DNA from: Antrodiella citrinella
Lineage: Eukaryota > Basidiomycota > Agaricomycetes > Polyporales > Steccherinaceae
Length of the DNA stretch: 64,000 bases
NCBI GenBank assembly: GCA_004802725.1
Contig: SGPM01000048.1
Span: forward strand, 53,907-117,906
Reading direction: 5' to 3'
The translations under genes were made by a program, and so were the position numbers. The notes under the pieces were generated by a model. It was not told the DNA's origin. It did not search any database and saw only the letters and a program-made list of their open reading frames with translations. Position 1 is the first letter of the stretch. Each line of letters starts with the position of its first letter. Below are positions 23,996-34,616 of the stretch, piece by piece.

Positions 23996-25522
23996 CTAGA
24001 GCGAGGGTAATGGGACTGACCTATGGGAGAGTTGGACCTTGAACTTGCGACGAGGCCCCTGAAAGTCAGGGCAGTACCGCGCCATCGACTCTCTATACTC
24101 GTCAGGAAGGGGCTCGTGACACTCGCAATCCGTGACAGTGAGTCTCTGTATGATAGCCGGAGGCTGGTAGCAGTTGCGCTTCATGGCCCTCTCTTTCCGG
24201 TCACGAATGCACGCCCGCAATTCGTGAGCGTGGTAACCACCGTGCACCTCGATCGTGAGGTCAACAAGCTGGGGGCAATGCCACTGCTCAGAAACATCCC
24301 AGACCCGCTCGAGGGCGGGAACGAAGATGTCGGTGTCATGAATCGAACGGTGACGCCTGCGACAGGTACACTTGTTGATACGGAGGATGGACATCGTCTT
24401 CACCCATGAAAGGTGCGCGAGAGACTCCTGGAAGATGGAGTAGCACGAGTCGCTGATATGGAAGGTGTGCATTTGTGGAAATCTCTCCGAATTCAACCCC
24501 GCGACGGCAATAACGGTGTCCCTAGAGTAATTCGCGTGCTTCAAGGCAACGGTGGTGAGACTGGGTGCAAAGATCCATTTGAGGAAGAACTCCATGAAGG
24601 AACCCGACATGCGTTGGAAGGTGAGGGACTCCAATGACAGCTTTGCGAGTCCCTCCGCATCCTCTTGAAGGAGACCCTCGATTTCGTCGGCGGGATCATT
24701 CTCGAGCAAGCCGTCCAACTCAAGATGTTTGAGCACGGGCAACAATTGCAAGTTCTTTAGGAGAGGGATAGGATTGTGTCGCTCCTGCATGAGAAGGCTG
24801 TATTCCGTCAGAGTCAGAGACTCGAGGCCTTGCAAGGTTTCCAAAGCCAAGAGGTCAACGGTAAAGAAGTGAGTGACGGAGAGGGTGAGGTGTGTCAGGA
24901 GGGGAGTAGACATGAGTCTTCCAGGCGGGGGTGGAGGGTCAACCAGCCGTTCACCGGTCCACCACTGACATGTGGCGACGTTGAAGGGATCTCCGCACCT
25001 CAACGACAAGGTCTTCAATCCGGGGAGTGGCCCTAACTTGGTGACATGGCCAGCGAGCCATGCGCCAGTGAAAGAATCGTTGACGGTGATCTGCAGGGTC
25101 TTTACACGGTGGAGGGATGGTTTGAGAAGGCGGAAAAATTTGTAGAGACGAGTCATTTCGTCTACGGATCGGCGATCACGGTCTCTGTCCTGCAATGGTT
25201 CTACAATAACTCGGAGACGTTGGTGGTCGCCTGACCGGCGCAAAGCGTGCTTCGCTAGCTTCAACCCCGACCTGTTCGACTTGAAAGCCCCGCTTCTGAT
25301 TCGTCTCGGGGACATGACCTCAAGGTCGATCGGTTTGTGGAGACTGAAAACGATATTGGTCCAGAGGATAGGGGCAGCGTTCACGATATCGCGCCATTTC
25401 CTACAGACATGGGAAAGGGTATATGGGAGTAGACAAAGTTCTTCAGGCGACGACGCGCAATCCGCGATGGCGAGTTCGAATATAATGAGGAGGAGCTCTG
25501 CCGCAAGTAATTCTTTGCCCAT
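23996..25522 (-). CDS. F-box domain protein with leucine-rich repeats
   Basis: A single uninterrupted frame of 508 residues. The N-terminus is an F-box: AAELLLIIFELAIADCAS followed by LSHVCRKWRDIVNAAPILW, ending at about residue 60. The remainder has irregular leucine-rich repeats such as LPGLKTLSLRCGDPF, LLTHLTLSVTHFF and LKHLELDGLL. F-box proteins of this kind recruit substrates to SCF (Skp1-Cullin-F-box) ubiquitin ligases, and Agaricomycetes carry very large families of them. The substrate is unknown. The start at 25522 gives the F-box almost at the N-terminus, as is usual. An upstream exon is not needed. It resembles the other two F-box genes of the window in layout but not in detailed sequence. 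Confidence 0.8.
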   Translation of the reverse strand: MGKELLAAELLLIIFELAIADCASSPEELCLLPYTLSHVCRKWRDIVNAAPILWTNIVFSLHKPIDLEVMSPRRIRSGAFKSNRSGLKLAKHALRRSGDHQRLRVIVEPLQDRDRDRRSVDEMTRLYKFFRLLKPSLHRVKTLQITVNDSFTGAWLAGHVTKLGPLPGLKTLSLRCGDPFNVATCQWWTGERLVDPPPPPGRLMSTPLLTHLTLSVTHFFTVDLLALETLQGLESLTLTEYSLLMQERHNPIPLLKNLQLLPVLKHLELDGLLENDPADEIEGLLQEDAEGLAKLSLESLTFQRMSGSFMEFFLKWIFAPSLTTVALKHANYSRDTVIAVAGLNSERFPQMHTFHISDSCYSIFQESLAHLSWVKTMSILRINKCTCRRRHRSIHDTDIFVPALERVWDVSEQWHCPQLVDLTIEVHGGYHAHELRACIRDRKERAMKRNCYQPPAIIQRLTVTDCECHEPLPDEYRESMARYCPDFQGPRRKFKVQLSHRSVPLPSL

Positions 25523-26107
25523 AAACTTTGGGCGGCGAGGAACGTGGATGTGTGTAGTCTTCTGTCGCTTGGACTGGTGAGACTGCCAGTGTTCGTAGCA
25601 TTAGCGAGTCTCCAATAGCGATCACAACCCAATCGCAACCAACGAACGTACCATGGCGCAGATGAAAACACGTGAGAAGGATTGATGAGTAGTTGATGAC
25701 ACGAAATTAGCGTGTTTGTGGTGAGAGTTCGGGACTGGCACTGTTTGTTCAAGAGCAGATGTTATGGCTCTGGTCAGGACAAAACACGGGCGGCAACCGC
25801 ACTATGCGTTGGCCCATTGTTCTTGCCGACGGCTAAGATCTAGGCGCCCGTGTTCGTTTTATGGTCGTCTAGATCGCCTCGCTGGGGCCATTTGGATCAC
25901 TGGCTCAGGCTTGCATTGTGTATGTACGCTTTCTCAGCTTTGCTATACTCAGCTCAACAAGATCTTCTGGGAAAAAGGATTGTACTCACCTTACAGGTGG
26001 TGGTTTGCAATTCCTTGCTACCAAGAACTCGAAGGTCACGGTGCTCTAAACTCTGTGAGCATGCATTCAAGAATCGTAAAGAAGTCCATGTGTATATTAC
26101 AGCTGCC
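25523..26107. other. Spacer between the F-box gene and the Use1 gene
   Basis: This holds the promoter side of the F-box gene and the 3' end of Use1. The plus frames at 25764-26389 are shadows that run antisense into Use1. Nothing else is supported. Confidence 0.5.
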
Positions 26108-27159
26108 TCATGTGAGCCGAATGATGAAGAAGGTGAGGAAGAATCCAATGATTGCTATTGCGATGCTCAAAATCGTGATCCACGTTGTCCCCCAGCTCTT
26201 GGAATGATGGTCTCGGAGCCGTATACGCTCTTTGGTCATGACGTCGTAGTTGCGTTCTATCTTCTCCTGGGACTCAAGCACGACAGCTTTGTCCTTCTCG
26301 AGAGTGTTGGAGAAATGAAGCGCATTGCGCTTGAGCTGCGTAGCCATCTGTGCCAGTTGCTCCGACAACTCTTCTTGGATGGCCCTTGAGTTCTGCAGAA
26401 TTGCTCCAGTCGACGCTGGTGCGAGTGGACCCAACGATGTACGTGATGTTGGCAGATTTGTCGTGTTACCGTCTGACCATTCTCCAGCCGCAGTGCTGGG
26501 TATCGTGTCGGACGGCGACAGAAGTAAATCTTGCGCGGACAGAGCGGCGCTGGGTCCACCAGGACTTAGCGGCACTTCAGCATCGGCGGTGTCCACATCT
26601 ATCGGGGGCAGCGATGCCTTCGGCGTAGGCGGTTCTGGGATTGGCAAAGTGGGCAACAGTGGCTCCGGGCGACTGCGCTTCAGAGTGACACGCTGGAAAG
26701 AGGAGGCTTCAGTGAGGAGGACCGAACACATGTTATGTTCTGGGGCTACCTTGTCAACCTCTAAGAGGGCACTTTCGAGTCTATCAAGCGAATCACGGAT
26801 GACCTGGTAACGGCCGGCGGAGGTTCTACGTTGCTTCAGGTTCAGCGTTCCACGAGTCGGAGTGAACAAAGACGTACGATGGGTCGCCCAAGTTGGCATT
26901 CGATTCGACACTTCTGAGCATTTTCCGAGCGTATTTCACTTTCTGCACACCAGATATGTTATGCTTTCGACGAGATGCGGGGGTCGATACTTACATGGAG
27001 AGTCCCCTGGACCTTGATCCATGCCTGCTTAGTTGGTTCGTGTGTGTCATTGCACAACTGCTGCCACTCTTCGCCGGTCACTGTCCTTTCGAGCGATTTG
27101 ACGAGTCGGCCGAGGTTGACTCTGTCGTGGATTATCTGTTCTTGTGTCTGCAGAGGCAT
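26108..27159 (-). CDS. USE1: Use1-like SNARE (Golgi-to-ER retrograde transport)
   Basis: Three exons (26995-27159, 26878-26942, 26108-26825) join in phase to 315 residues. The N-terminus (IIHDRVNLGRLVKSLERTV) is helical. A Ser/Pro-rich linker follows. The C-terminal 100 residues contain a SNARE-like heptad helix starting AIQEELSEQLAQMATQLKRN and running through KIERNYDVMTKERIRLRDH, and then one transmembrane segment (TWITILSIAIAIIGFFLTFF) with only three residues after it. A tail-anchored SNARE helix with a Q/D-type centre plus this N-terminal domain is the plan of Use1/Slt1. Use1 works at the ER with Ufe1, Sec20 and Sec22 to fuse COPI vesicles. The gene starts 247 bp from the divergent Sqs1 gene. 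Confidence 0.86.
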
Positions 27160-27406
27160 CGTCGTTGGATAAATAATTCTTGGAGGAGAAGAGGCTGCGT
27201 CAAGGCTGCGTGTTCGTTTTCTTCGTGCAAGGGGGCGAAGACGCGCGTCAACGCAGTTCCTGCTTTCAACGTCTTTCCTTCACTGATTCGAGTCCACGGC
27301 CGTCCAGAGCCACCCCCAAAGCTCTTTCAACCTCTCAATGCTGAATTTTTAAATTTGTATCCTTATCAACACAAGCCAAACTGTCTTTCTATCGTGTATC
27401 ATCTAC
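27160..27406. promoter_or_regulatory. Shared divergent promoter of USE1 and SQS1
   Basis: Only 247 bp separate the start codons of two oppositely directed genes, so both promoters must lie here or overlap the genes. The right half is CT-rich and then AT-rich close to the Sqs1 start, as a short leader would be. Co-regulation is an inference. Confidence 0.5.
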
Positions 27407-30400
27407 ATGCCCAGAGGCAAGCATAATCAAGGTCCCCGCGGTGGTGGAAGCGGCCCAGACCGGGGTGGTTCCAACGGTCGAGGAAGAGGTCGGGGTAGAG
27501 GCAGAGGCAGATGCTTCACACCGAACGATGAAGGAGGTCGAGGCAGAGGCAGAGGTGGATACATTCCAATGGATGCCATAGACCAGCCAATCCAAATGTG
27601 GAACGAGGGTATGCTCGACTGAAATCATCAGTTGCTCTTTTTCTAATGCAATACACATGTCGGATCTTTCGATTCATAGGAACACCATATGGAACGCCAG
27701 ACAGGTTCAACAGTCCTAGAGGTCGAGGCGGCGGATACGCTAGTCCTCGTTCAGGCTTCTCGACTCCGGGTCGAGGAACGTATACGCCTCGCGGTCGAGG
27801 TAGAGGAGGCTCTCAATATCCAGCGCAGGAGGACGGCATGGGAAGGGGGATGTCATCGTTCTCTCCTCGTGGACAGCGTGGAGGTCGCGGCGGGAAAGAC
27901 TTCGGTTCGAAGTTTCGTGGAGGTGCACCCTTGTCCAAGATGCTGGATAGGCCCTTCTTGCGACCAATCAAGTTCGTGCGGGGCGTTCACACCGCGACAT
28001 TATTCAAGGATGAAGAGGAGCTACTAAAGCCGATCCAGGAGCTCACCAGTGAGTTTCATGTCGCAGCAGGATCCGCAGTCAATAAATCTATTATACAGCC
28101 GACAACATATCCAGCCATGTCCCTACCGCGGACAAGATCGCACATATTTTCAGTGGGGACGCTGAGCGAGAAGCGGAGGAGGACGATGCTTCTGGAGAGG
28201 AAGGGCTGGAGGAGATTGATTTCTCCGAAGTTGGTCGCATACAAGCGGAAGTAGATGCGGTCTCCGCAACAAGGCCGGAAGGACAGAGCTCTTGTGCTCA
28301 AGCACACCCAGGAGAAGAACACTTCACAGGGTTCTATGTGGACACCAAGCCAGCGCAATCCTCGATGCGCTCGGCATCTATTGCCGTAGAGCATATGAAG
28401 GGTATTATTGGTGACCAAGATGACGAAGAAGTCATTGTATATGTCGCGCCTCACCCGAGAGCTGGCCCTGTTACTCCTCCTGCACAATACACCTCAAACG
28501 ACTTCACCTCAAACGTCTCAATCCTGACGGGTTTGGTACATTCCTCCCTGACCGTCGCAGAGTACACCGTGCCTGCATCAGAGCCGATCCTTGTCTCCAA
28601 TCCCAGCGAAGATTCCCCACCTACCACCACCGCTATCGACTCCACATCGACGACAAGCATCTCAGAACACATAGATGAAGAGCAGACGGCTGAAGATGAA
28701 AACGATCCGTTCACTGCTACAGACGCAGTACTAGACGGTCCTTCCGGTTACTTGTATGATATAGACGACATCGAATACCCTGATCCTGAATCTCTTCCTC
28801 CACCACCTGCTGCGTTTATGTCCGACAAACCGATAATCATCAAGTCCGCTAGTCCTGTGTTACCTGAACCAGAACTCTCTGCTCAGAGTCCGGAAAGTGC
28901 TCCTGTAGCAGGCCTATCTCACGATGGCACACCGCACACATCATCAGCTGCGGAAGTTGCAGAAGAGATCGCAGCTCCGGCACCTCCTACTTTCGAGTCA
29001 ATATCCTTCTCCTTCGCTGATTCTCCCACCAAGAAGCAACTCCGGCGTATTCATCCCGCCAGCAGCCCTCGCTCGCTCATTCCCAAACGGCGCGGCGCAC
29101 CTCGTCGGAAGTCTCTGCGACACTTCTCCACGTTCGGCGCCATGGTGTCTGAGCAGCATCTACGGGACGAGGTCAGCGGGCGGGAGATCGACCCAAGAAG
29201 GGCGGAACAAAGGAGAGGGGATTCAGATGTGTATTGGGGAGATGATTCGGACGAAGACGACGTTGCTTTGCCTCGGGCGAATGCAGATGTTGACCAGATC
29301 TCGGACGGGATGGGAGGAATGGATTTGGATGGCGACTTGGACGTCAACGCAATGCGAAGCTTCGTTATGAGTATGGGCGCGCAGGGATCTTCACACGTGA
29401 CGATGGATGATCTTGCGGACATGGAGAGGATGAAGATGGAGGATGAAGAGGATGGTGATTCTGAAGACGAGGAAGGGTTGGAAGATGCTAGCGAAAGTGA
29501 GGGAGAAGACGAAGAGGTGGAGACCGTGGTACGGTTGGAGGAACAGGTCCTTACCGGAGAGGGTGCCGCTGCGGATATGGGTGTCGACGGAGACGATGAT
29601 GAATACGAAACTTCGGATGATGAAGACGAAGGGGACAGCCCACGACGCAACTTCGCGGCGCGCTTGGAGAAGTTGCGATCTAAGGTGAAGGGCAAGCAGA
29701 AAGCAAAGACGGCTGAGAATGACGAAGAAGCTGAAGACTTCGACATGGAATTGGAGACATCGTGGGCAGACAATGATGAGGCGTATCTTGCACATATTCA
29801 GGTAAGTTTGTCGCCATCGCATGCCTTCATATTTATTGATCAAGCGTTGCATACAGGATATGTTGGATGCGAATCAAGAAGTGCTGTCTGGCAAGAACCG
29901 AAAGAAGCGCAGTCAACTTTTCCGAGCTATTCAGGATGGCGACATAGACTTTGACGAATACGAGGAGATGATGGGCAAGCCAGCCAGTACGTCGTGTCCT
30001 TCATTACAAGTCTCTTGCTATGACTCAGCAATCTTGCCGTTTCCAGAGCGCAAGAAGGATAAGAATATGCCTCCGGAATTGAAGGCACAATGGGAGAAGG
30101 ATCGGGAGAAGAAAGCTGAGAACAAACGCAAACGCGATCAGGCACGATTGGAAGCCGCTGCAGACCCTCTTACGAAGAAGAAGGGAGGGAAGAAGGGCAT
30201 GAAGGATATGCTCAGAGTCTCAAGACTGGACGACACCATTGAGCTTCCGCACAGAATTGTGAACGTCGTGACTCTGGAGAAGGAGATCCGACGATTTCTG
30301 GAAAATATTGGAGGACCAGCATCGATGGCGTTACCTCCGGCTGACAAGGCGACCCGCAAGAACATCCACGAGCTTGCGAATGCTTTCAACTTGAACAGTG

Positions 30401-30813
30401 TCAGCAAAGGCAAAGGCTCCACGCGTTATACGACGCTCGTCAAGACGACCAAGAGTGGGATGAAAGTCAACGAGAAGAAGGTTGGGCAGATCTTGAGAAC
30501 GGTCGATAGGAACTGGATCGGGCCAGATCGCAGAGGAGGTGGGAGCTATGCCACTTCGCTCGCACAGCATCGCGAAGGAGAGGAGGTCGGAAAGGTGCGC
30601 AATTTCTTCCACATCGTAATACTTTCATGCTTGCTAACGCTCTGCTGCTTTGGCCAGGCTGCACCCAAGATTGGAGAGTCGAACATAGGGTTCAAGATGT
30701 TAGCCGCTATGGGGTGGACAGAAGGGAACCAAATCGGTCTCTCTGGCGGTTTGAACGTACCGCTTGTAGCGGTGATGAAGAAGACGAAACTGGGATTAGG
30801 TGCGACATTGTAA
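27407..30813 (+). CDS. SQS1: Sqs1-like R3H and G-patch protein (Prp43 activator)
   Basis: Six exons (27407-27608, 27680-28048, 28099-29801, 29857-29986, 30047-30594, 30658-30813) all join in phase and give 1035 residues. Residues 1-140 are RGG/RGR-rich, an RNA-binding-type disordered start. The middle is long and acidic, with EEDGDSEDEEGLEDASESEG among several Asp/Glu runs. An R3H domain lies near 865-940 (LPPADKATRKNIHELANAF, then SKGKGSTRY). A G-patch forms the last exon (IGFKMLAAMGWTEGNQIGLS). In yeast, Sqs1/Pfa1 stimulates the DEAH helicase Prp43 in spliceosome disassembly and ribosome maturation. The order RGG, acidic, R3H, G-patch at the very end fits that protein. Copies of the last two exons reappear decayed at 33.8 kb. 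Confidence 0.93.
27470..27561 (+). repeat. RGR-coding purine-rich microsatellite-like tract
   Basis: Repeated ggtagaggcaga-type units code for alternating Arg-Gly within the first exon of Sqs1. Tracts like this expand and contract easily, so the length of the RGG segment may vary between strains. Confidence 0.55.
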
Positions 30814-31271
30814 CTTCTTGTATAGTGCGGGTATGTTGCGCGTTGGTATAGATTGCATTGTCTTGTACGCTCGTGAGACCCTCGTGGATGCCAAGCGTAC
30901 GGCTGTCAATGCTTCAAGACGCAAGACCATCGCAGATACAATGCTGCGCGGGCGTCATGCTTTGTCTCGTCAAAGTCGCACAATCATGTCGTGTTGTAGT
31001 ATCAGTAGGTCCATGCATTTCTTGTCGTTGTACTATTTCTGCGTTGCTACTGTATGCTTCCCCATAGCGACAACTGCCTTGTATACCAGTACAGGGCCCG
31101 AGATCAATGCTTTGACCTTTGAGATGAGCGTCCGCGGTCCACGACGTTCATAAAAGGAGTGCAGCCCAAACAATAAGATCTCACCAATCCGAACAGGACT
31201 TCCACAATACGGTATGTAGCTGACCATCTCATTCTCCTGCATAAGATCTGATTGCAACTTTCAATGAGCAG
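30814..31271 (+). promoter_or_regulatory. Sqs1 3' end and F-box-1 promoter, present again in copy 2
   Basis: This interval between the Sqs1 stop and the first tandem F-box start is recognisably repeated at 34141-34616. It contains a TATA-like cataaaag at 31149-31156 and a 59-nt intron in the 5' leader (31213-31271) that ends directly at the start codon. All three elements have counterparts in the second copy, which supports their being functional promoter and leader parts. Confidence 0.6.
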
Positions 31272-32990
31272 ATGAGCAGAAGGCCCAAATTGGACGACGA
31301 AAAGCAGAGGAAACGATTCCGTGCTACCAACACGTATGGATATGGGGGAGTCAAATTGCGCATAGACAAAGAGACTGCTCGAGCTCTCACTCGTGGAGGA
31401 GGATCATGCCTTCCGGTCAACTGGCAGAGGGACACGACGAGGAAAGTGACCGACGATATTCTTCACTCGGTCTTCAAGCTTGTCCATAACGGCGATCCCA
31501 ACGCATTGCTCATACTCTCCCATGTCTGCTCTCGTTGGCGGGCTCTCCTTGAGTCTCACTGGACTCATACCACCTTCTATCTGGCTAGGGGTAACCGAAA
31601 GAAGAGGGTTACCGGCCTATTCCAAGCGGGACACCAGATAGCATTTGGACACGAGATGGCTCCGGATCGTCCATACAACACAACACCACCTCCCTCGCCG
31701 AAAATGAGCGCCACCATCGATGGTGATTGGGGGAAGGAGGCATTTCCCCAGGATGTGACGAACATGCGAATGCAGGATGTGATGTCAGGACTTTTGCCAT
31801 GTATCCATGGCATGCGAAAGCTCGTCGTGAAGTCTGGCAACTTGGATAGCATCAATTCCGTCTTTACTGCATGGCGCCCCCAAGGTCACGGAGAACGCTA
31901 TAGCTATGTTTCCAAGCTGCGGCAACTCGTACTTTATGTGCGCGACTGGAGGCTTACATCGAAGGTCGCTTTCTTTGCAAACAGCATCGTGTGGCCCGAC
32001 GTCACTTCGCTCACCGTACCCGCCTTGGGCATCGGTCGAGGCTTACTCGGCCTGGACTTGCCCATAATAGTTCCATCGCTGCAACGCTTGACTATCACCG
32101 ATTTCAACGAACGAGTGCGGGGCATAATGTTCCCGACAGAACTCGCTGTGACACTCTCGCTCAGCAAGAACCTCACGTACCTCACATTGGACCGTATCGG
32201 CCTCGACGAATGGTTCACTCCCGATCCAAAAACAGCACGTTGGACCCCTGGCACGGGGCCCGACACTTCGAACACGGACATTGGCATGCTCCAGCTTCAA
32301 GAGCTGCACTTCAGCAGGATGATACCCGGGTTCATCTACGAATTCCTCGGGTGTCTGTACGTTCCTAAGCTCAAGGCGATCACTTTCGAGGGTGTGCCGG
32401 ACGATGTCGCCTGTTCAACCCAGATATTCCGGAACCTCGAGCGCCAAAAGGTTAGGCGGTACCCTCTGCTCGACACAATCCGGTTCATCGATTTTCACCC
32501 AAGCATGTTCTGCAAGGTCGCGCGGTACATGACGTTCGTGCGGAAGCTCATGCTCTGCGCTCCGCTGGGCTCATCTCGGACTGAGCATCGGAACTGGGTC
32601 AACTGGGTATACGAGCGCATGCAGACGCGGGATACCCAAGGCAACTACCCTCTCCCGAACATGGAGGCTCTCCATGTCGAATCGGTGTCGACTGTCAGCG
32701 TTCGCGTGCTCTACAATGCGCTCGTGTGGCGCGCAGATCAGAAGGACTACATTGTCCCATTGCAGCACCTTACCTTTGGCGGCATGTCGCACAGAGTCGG
32801 TGACCGGTTTCATAGTACCTACAACGGATACTTCAGGCTTGTCGCGTGGAATGTCCACATCATGACCTCCAAGTTTTCCCTCCCAACGAGAGTGCCACAC
32901 TTTGGTGGTCCGGGGTCTGGATCTCGTTATGCGTTCCCTGCGACGTACAATCCGCCCAACAAATTTACCAAGCTGGCAGATTACAATTGA
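31272..32990 (+). CDS. F-box protein, tandem copy 1
   Basis: One open frame of 572 residues whose ATG directly follows a leader intron. The F-box is at about residues 55-95 (VTDDILHSVFKLVHNGDPNA then LSHVCSRWRALLESHW). The rest has irregular leucine-rich segments ending in a characteristic block: LQELHFSRMIPGF, LKAITFEGVPDD, LLDTIRFIDFHPSMFCK and WVYERMQTRD. The same blocks occur in the same order in the gene at 34617, which shows the two are tandem paralogues. Likely an SCF substrate receptor with unknown target. The coding part has diverged from its paralogue more than the promoter has, mainly in the N-terminal half. Confidence 0.82.
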   Translation: MSRRPKLDDEKQRKRFRATNTYGYGGVKLRIDKETARALTRGGGSCLPVNWQRDTTRKVTDDILHSVFKLVHNGDPNALLILSHVCSRWRALLESHWTHTTFYLARGNRKKRVTGLFQAGHQIAFGHEMAPDRPYNTTPPPSPKMSATIDGDWGKEAFPQDVTNMRMQDVMSGLLPCIHGMRKLVVKSGNLDSINSVFTAWRPQGHGERYSYVSKLRQLVLYVRDWRLTSKVAFFANSIVWPDVTSLTVPALGIGRGLLGLDLPIIVPSLQRLTITDFNERVRGIMFPTELAVTLSLSKNLTYLTLDRIGLDEWFTPDPKTARWTPGTGPDTSNTDIGMLQLQELHFSRMIPGFIYEFLGCLYVPKLKAITFEGVPDDVACSTQIFRNLERQKVRRYPLLDTIRFIDFHPSMFCKVARYMTFVRKLMLCAPLGSSRTEHRNWVNWVYERMQTRDTQGNYPLPNMEALHVESVSTVSVRVLYNALVWRADQKDYIVPLQHLTFGGMSHRVGDRFHSTYNGYFRLVAWNVHIMTSKFSLPTRVPHFGGPGSGSRYAFPATYNPPNKFTKLADYN

Positions 32991-33832
32991 GATGATTGTG
33001 CTTGATATAATCTACCATATTGTACGACTTCTGCTCTTGTTCCGTGGACATTTCTGCACCCTCTCTCTTTGCGTCTTCTTCCCGGCGAGTCAGCCGTGGC
33101 CCTCATGATCATAAGTAACCTATGCTTCCTTCCTTGATTCCTTCAAATAGGCGGACACTTTTACGACCCTGCCTACTGTCTCTTCCTCTGTATTACATCT
33201 CACTCTCTCCACTATGACACCACCGCACTCTCGTCCCCGCGGATACTTGCCGCTGTATTCTACTTACCCTATCTATTTTGCACAATGTTTGCATACAAGA
33301 TACCGTTTTGTATCACTGAAATAGTAAACAAATGCATCAGACTTTCAAATGCGCCATCTCAGATCTCTGTACGCTCCTTCGAACTGTAACGATATCTTGA
33401 GTGAGTTACTAGAAATGGAACTTGAATGCGCGACGCTAGCGGCGCCAACCGCTTTTCTTTCTTTGCCGCGCCACTCCAGCCTTCACTATGTATCCTTTTG
33501 AACAAGCCTACCTTGACATGGCGGTACGTTTTTAAGGGGGCACCGTCCCTGAGGAGTCCCCTTGTCTCGGACAAGGCCCGAGGAGTAGCAAGAACTGAAC
33601 AAGAACGTCGGAACGCGAGCTGGCACGAGCAGGGCATGAGCTTGCCAAGTTACCGTTGAACTTGGAACGAGGTCCACGCGATACGCTAGGCCTCTCGCCA
33701 AGACGACTATGAGTGGGGATATATGTCAGCGAGAAGAAGGTGGGGCGGCGTTTGAAATCTGTCTGTAGGGAGGATCATCAAGCTGAAACTTGAACAGACC
33801 ACAATATCGGTGAAAGTGAGACGAATCATGCG
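32991..33832. other. Spacer before the duplicated Sqs1 remnant
   Basis: This is the 3' region of F-box copy 1 followed by sequence with no counterpart I can align elsewhere. Short minus frames at 33359-33701 look non-coding. The left breakpoint of the duplication is at its right edge, near 33833. Confidence 0.5.
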
Positions 33833-34140
33833 AGTTGGATCGGGCCACTGGCAGAGCGCAGGAGATATATATCACTTTGCTTGCAATCACCACGAAGGAG
33901 AAGAGGCTAGAAAGGTCAGTGCTTTTTTTACACCATACATGTTCACCCCTTGCTAACGGTCTTTTGCTCAAATCATGCCGGCGCCGCGCCCAACATTGGA
34001 AAGCCGAACATAGGGCTCAAGATGCCAGCCGCTATGGGGTGCACAGAAGGGGACCAGATTGATTCCAGGTGGTTTGGGCGTACCGCTTGTAGTGGTCGTT
34101 AAGAAGACAACATTGGAAAAAATAAGGTGCGACATTGTAA
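33833..34140 (+). pseudogene. Decayed copy of the Sqs1 3' end (G-patch exon)
   Basis: The sequence aligns by eye with 30510-30813. It starts at a shared ggatcgggcca block in the penultimate Sqs1 exon and runs through the exon end, the intron and the last exon to the stop (gtgcgacattgtaa in both). Decay is visible. The acceptor tggccag has become a non-AG sequence, the G-patch tryptophan codon tgg is tgc, and the frame shifts after the QI of the G-patch. It cannot encode a working G-patch. It shows that the tandem duplication which produced the second F-box gene started inside Sqs1. Confidence 0.85.
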
Positions 34141-34616
34141 TTTGTGTAGCATAACGTGCTTGCGAGTTTCGTTACGCGTTGCTATAGACTGCATTGCCTT
34201 GTACGATCCCTGTCGTGCGACAACTATGGATGTCAAGCTTATGACTTTCGATGCTTCAAGATCTAGGCTACCACAGATACAATGCTGCGTAGGCGCCCTG
34301 CTTTGTCCTTGAGTCGAAGTCGCACGATCCTGCCGCGTTGTAGTAGGCCCGTGCTGCTCTTGTCGTTGTACTGACCCTTCGCGTTGCTACTATGTTTGCA
34401 CATTGCGACCGGTGCCATGTATACCGACACATGGCCTGAGATCAATACTTTGACCTTCAGTATGAGCGTTTGCGACCCATACCGTTCATAAAAGCAGCGA
34501 ACCCCAAACAATAGAACCTCCTCAACCCGAACAATACTTCAACCATACGGTATGCGGCCTGTCATCTCATCCTTCAGTCTGAATCTAATCGCGATTATTC
34601 ATGCAGAATCCGAGTC
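34141..34616 (+). promoter_or_regulatory. Duplicated promoter and leader of F-box copy 2
   Basis: This is the counterpart of 30814-31271. Shared stretches include the cgttcataaaag block (TATA-like at 34487-34494), the cccaaacaata block and a leader intron (34550-34606) beginning catacg/gtatg as in copy 1. Conservation between copies exceeds that of much of the coding sequence. Confidence 0.6.

Noticed and set aside
25764..26389. Two overlapping plus-strand frames of 147 and 179 codons
   Set aside because: They run antisense to the well-supported Use1 coding region and have no domain character.
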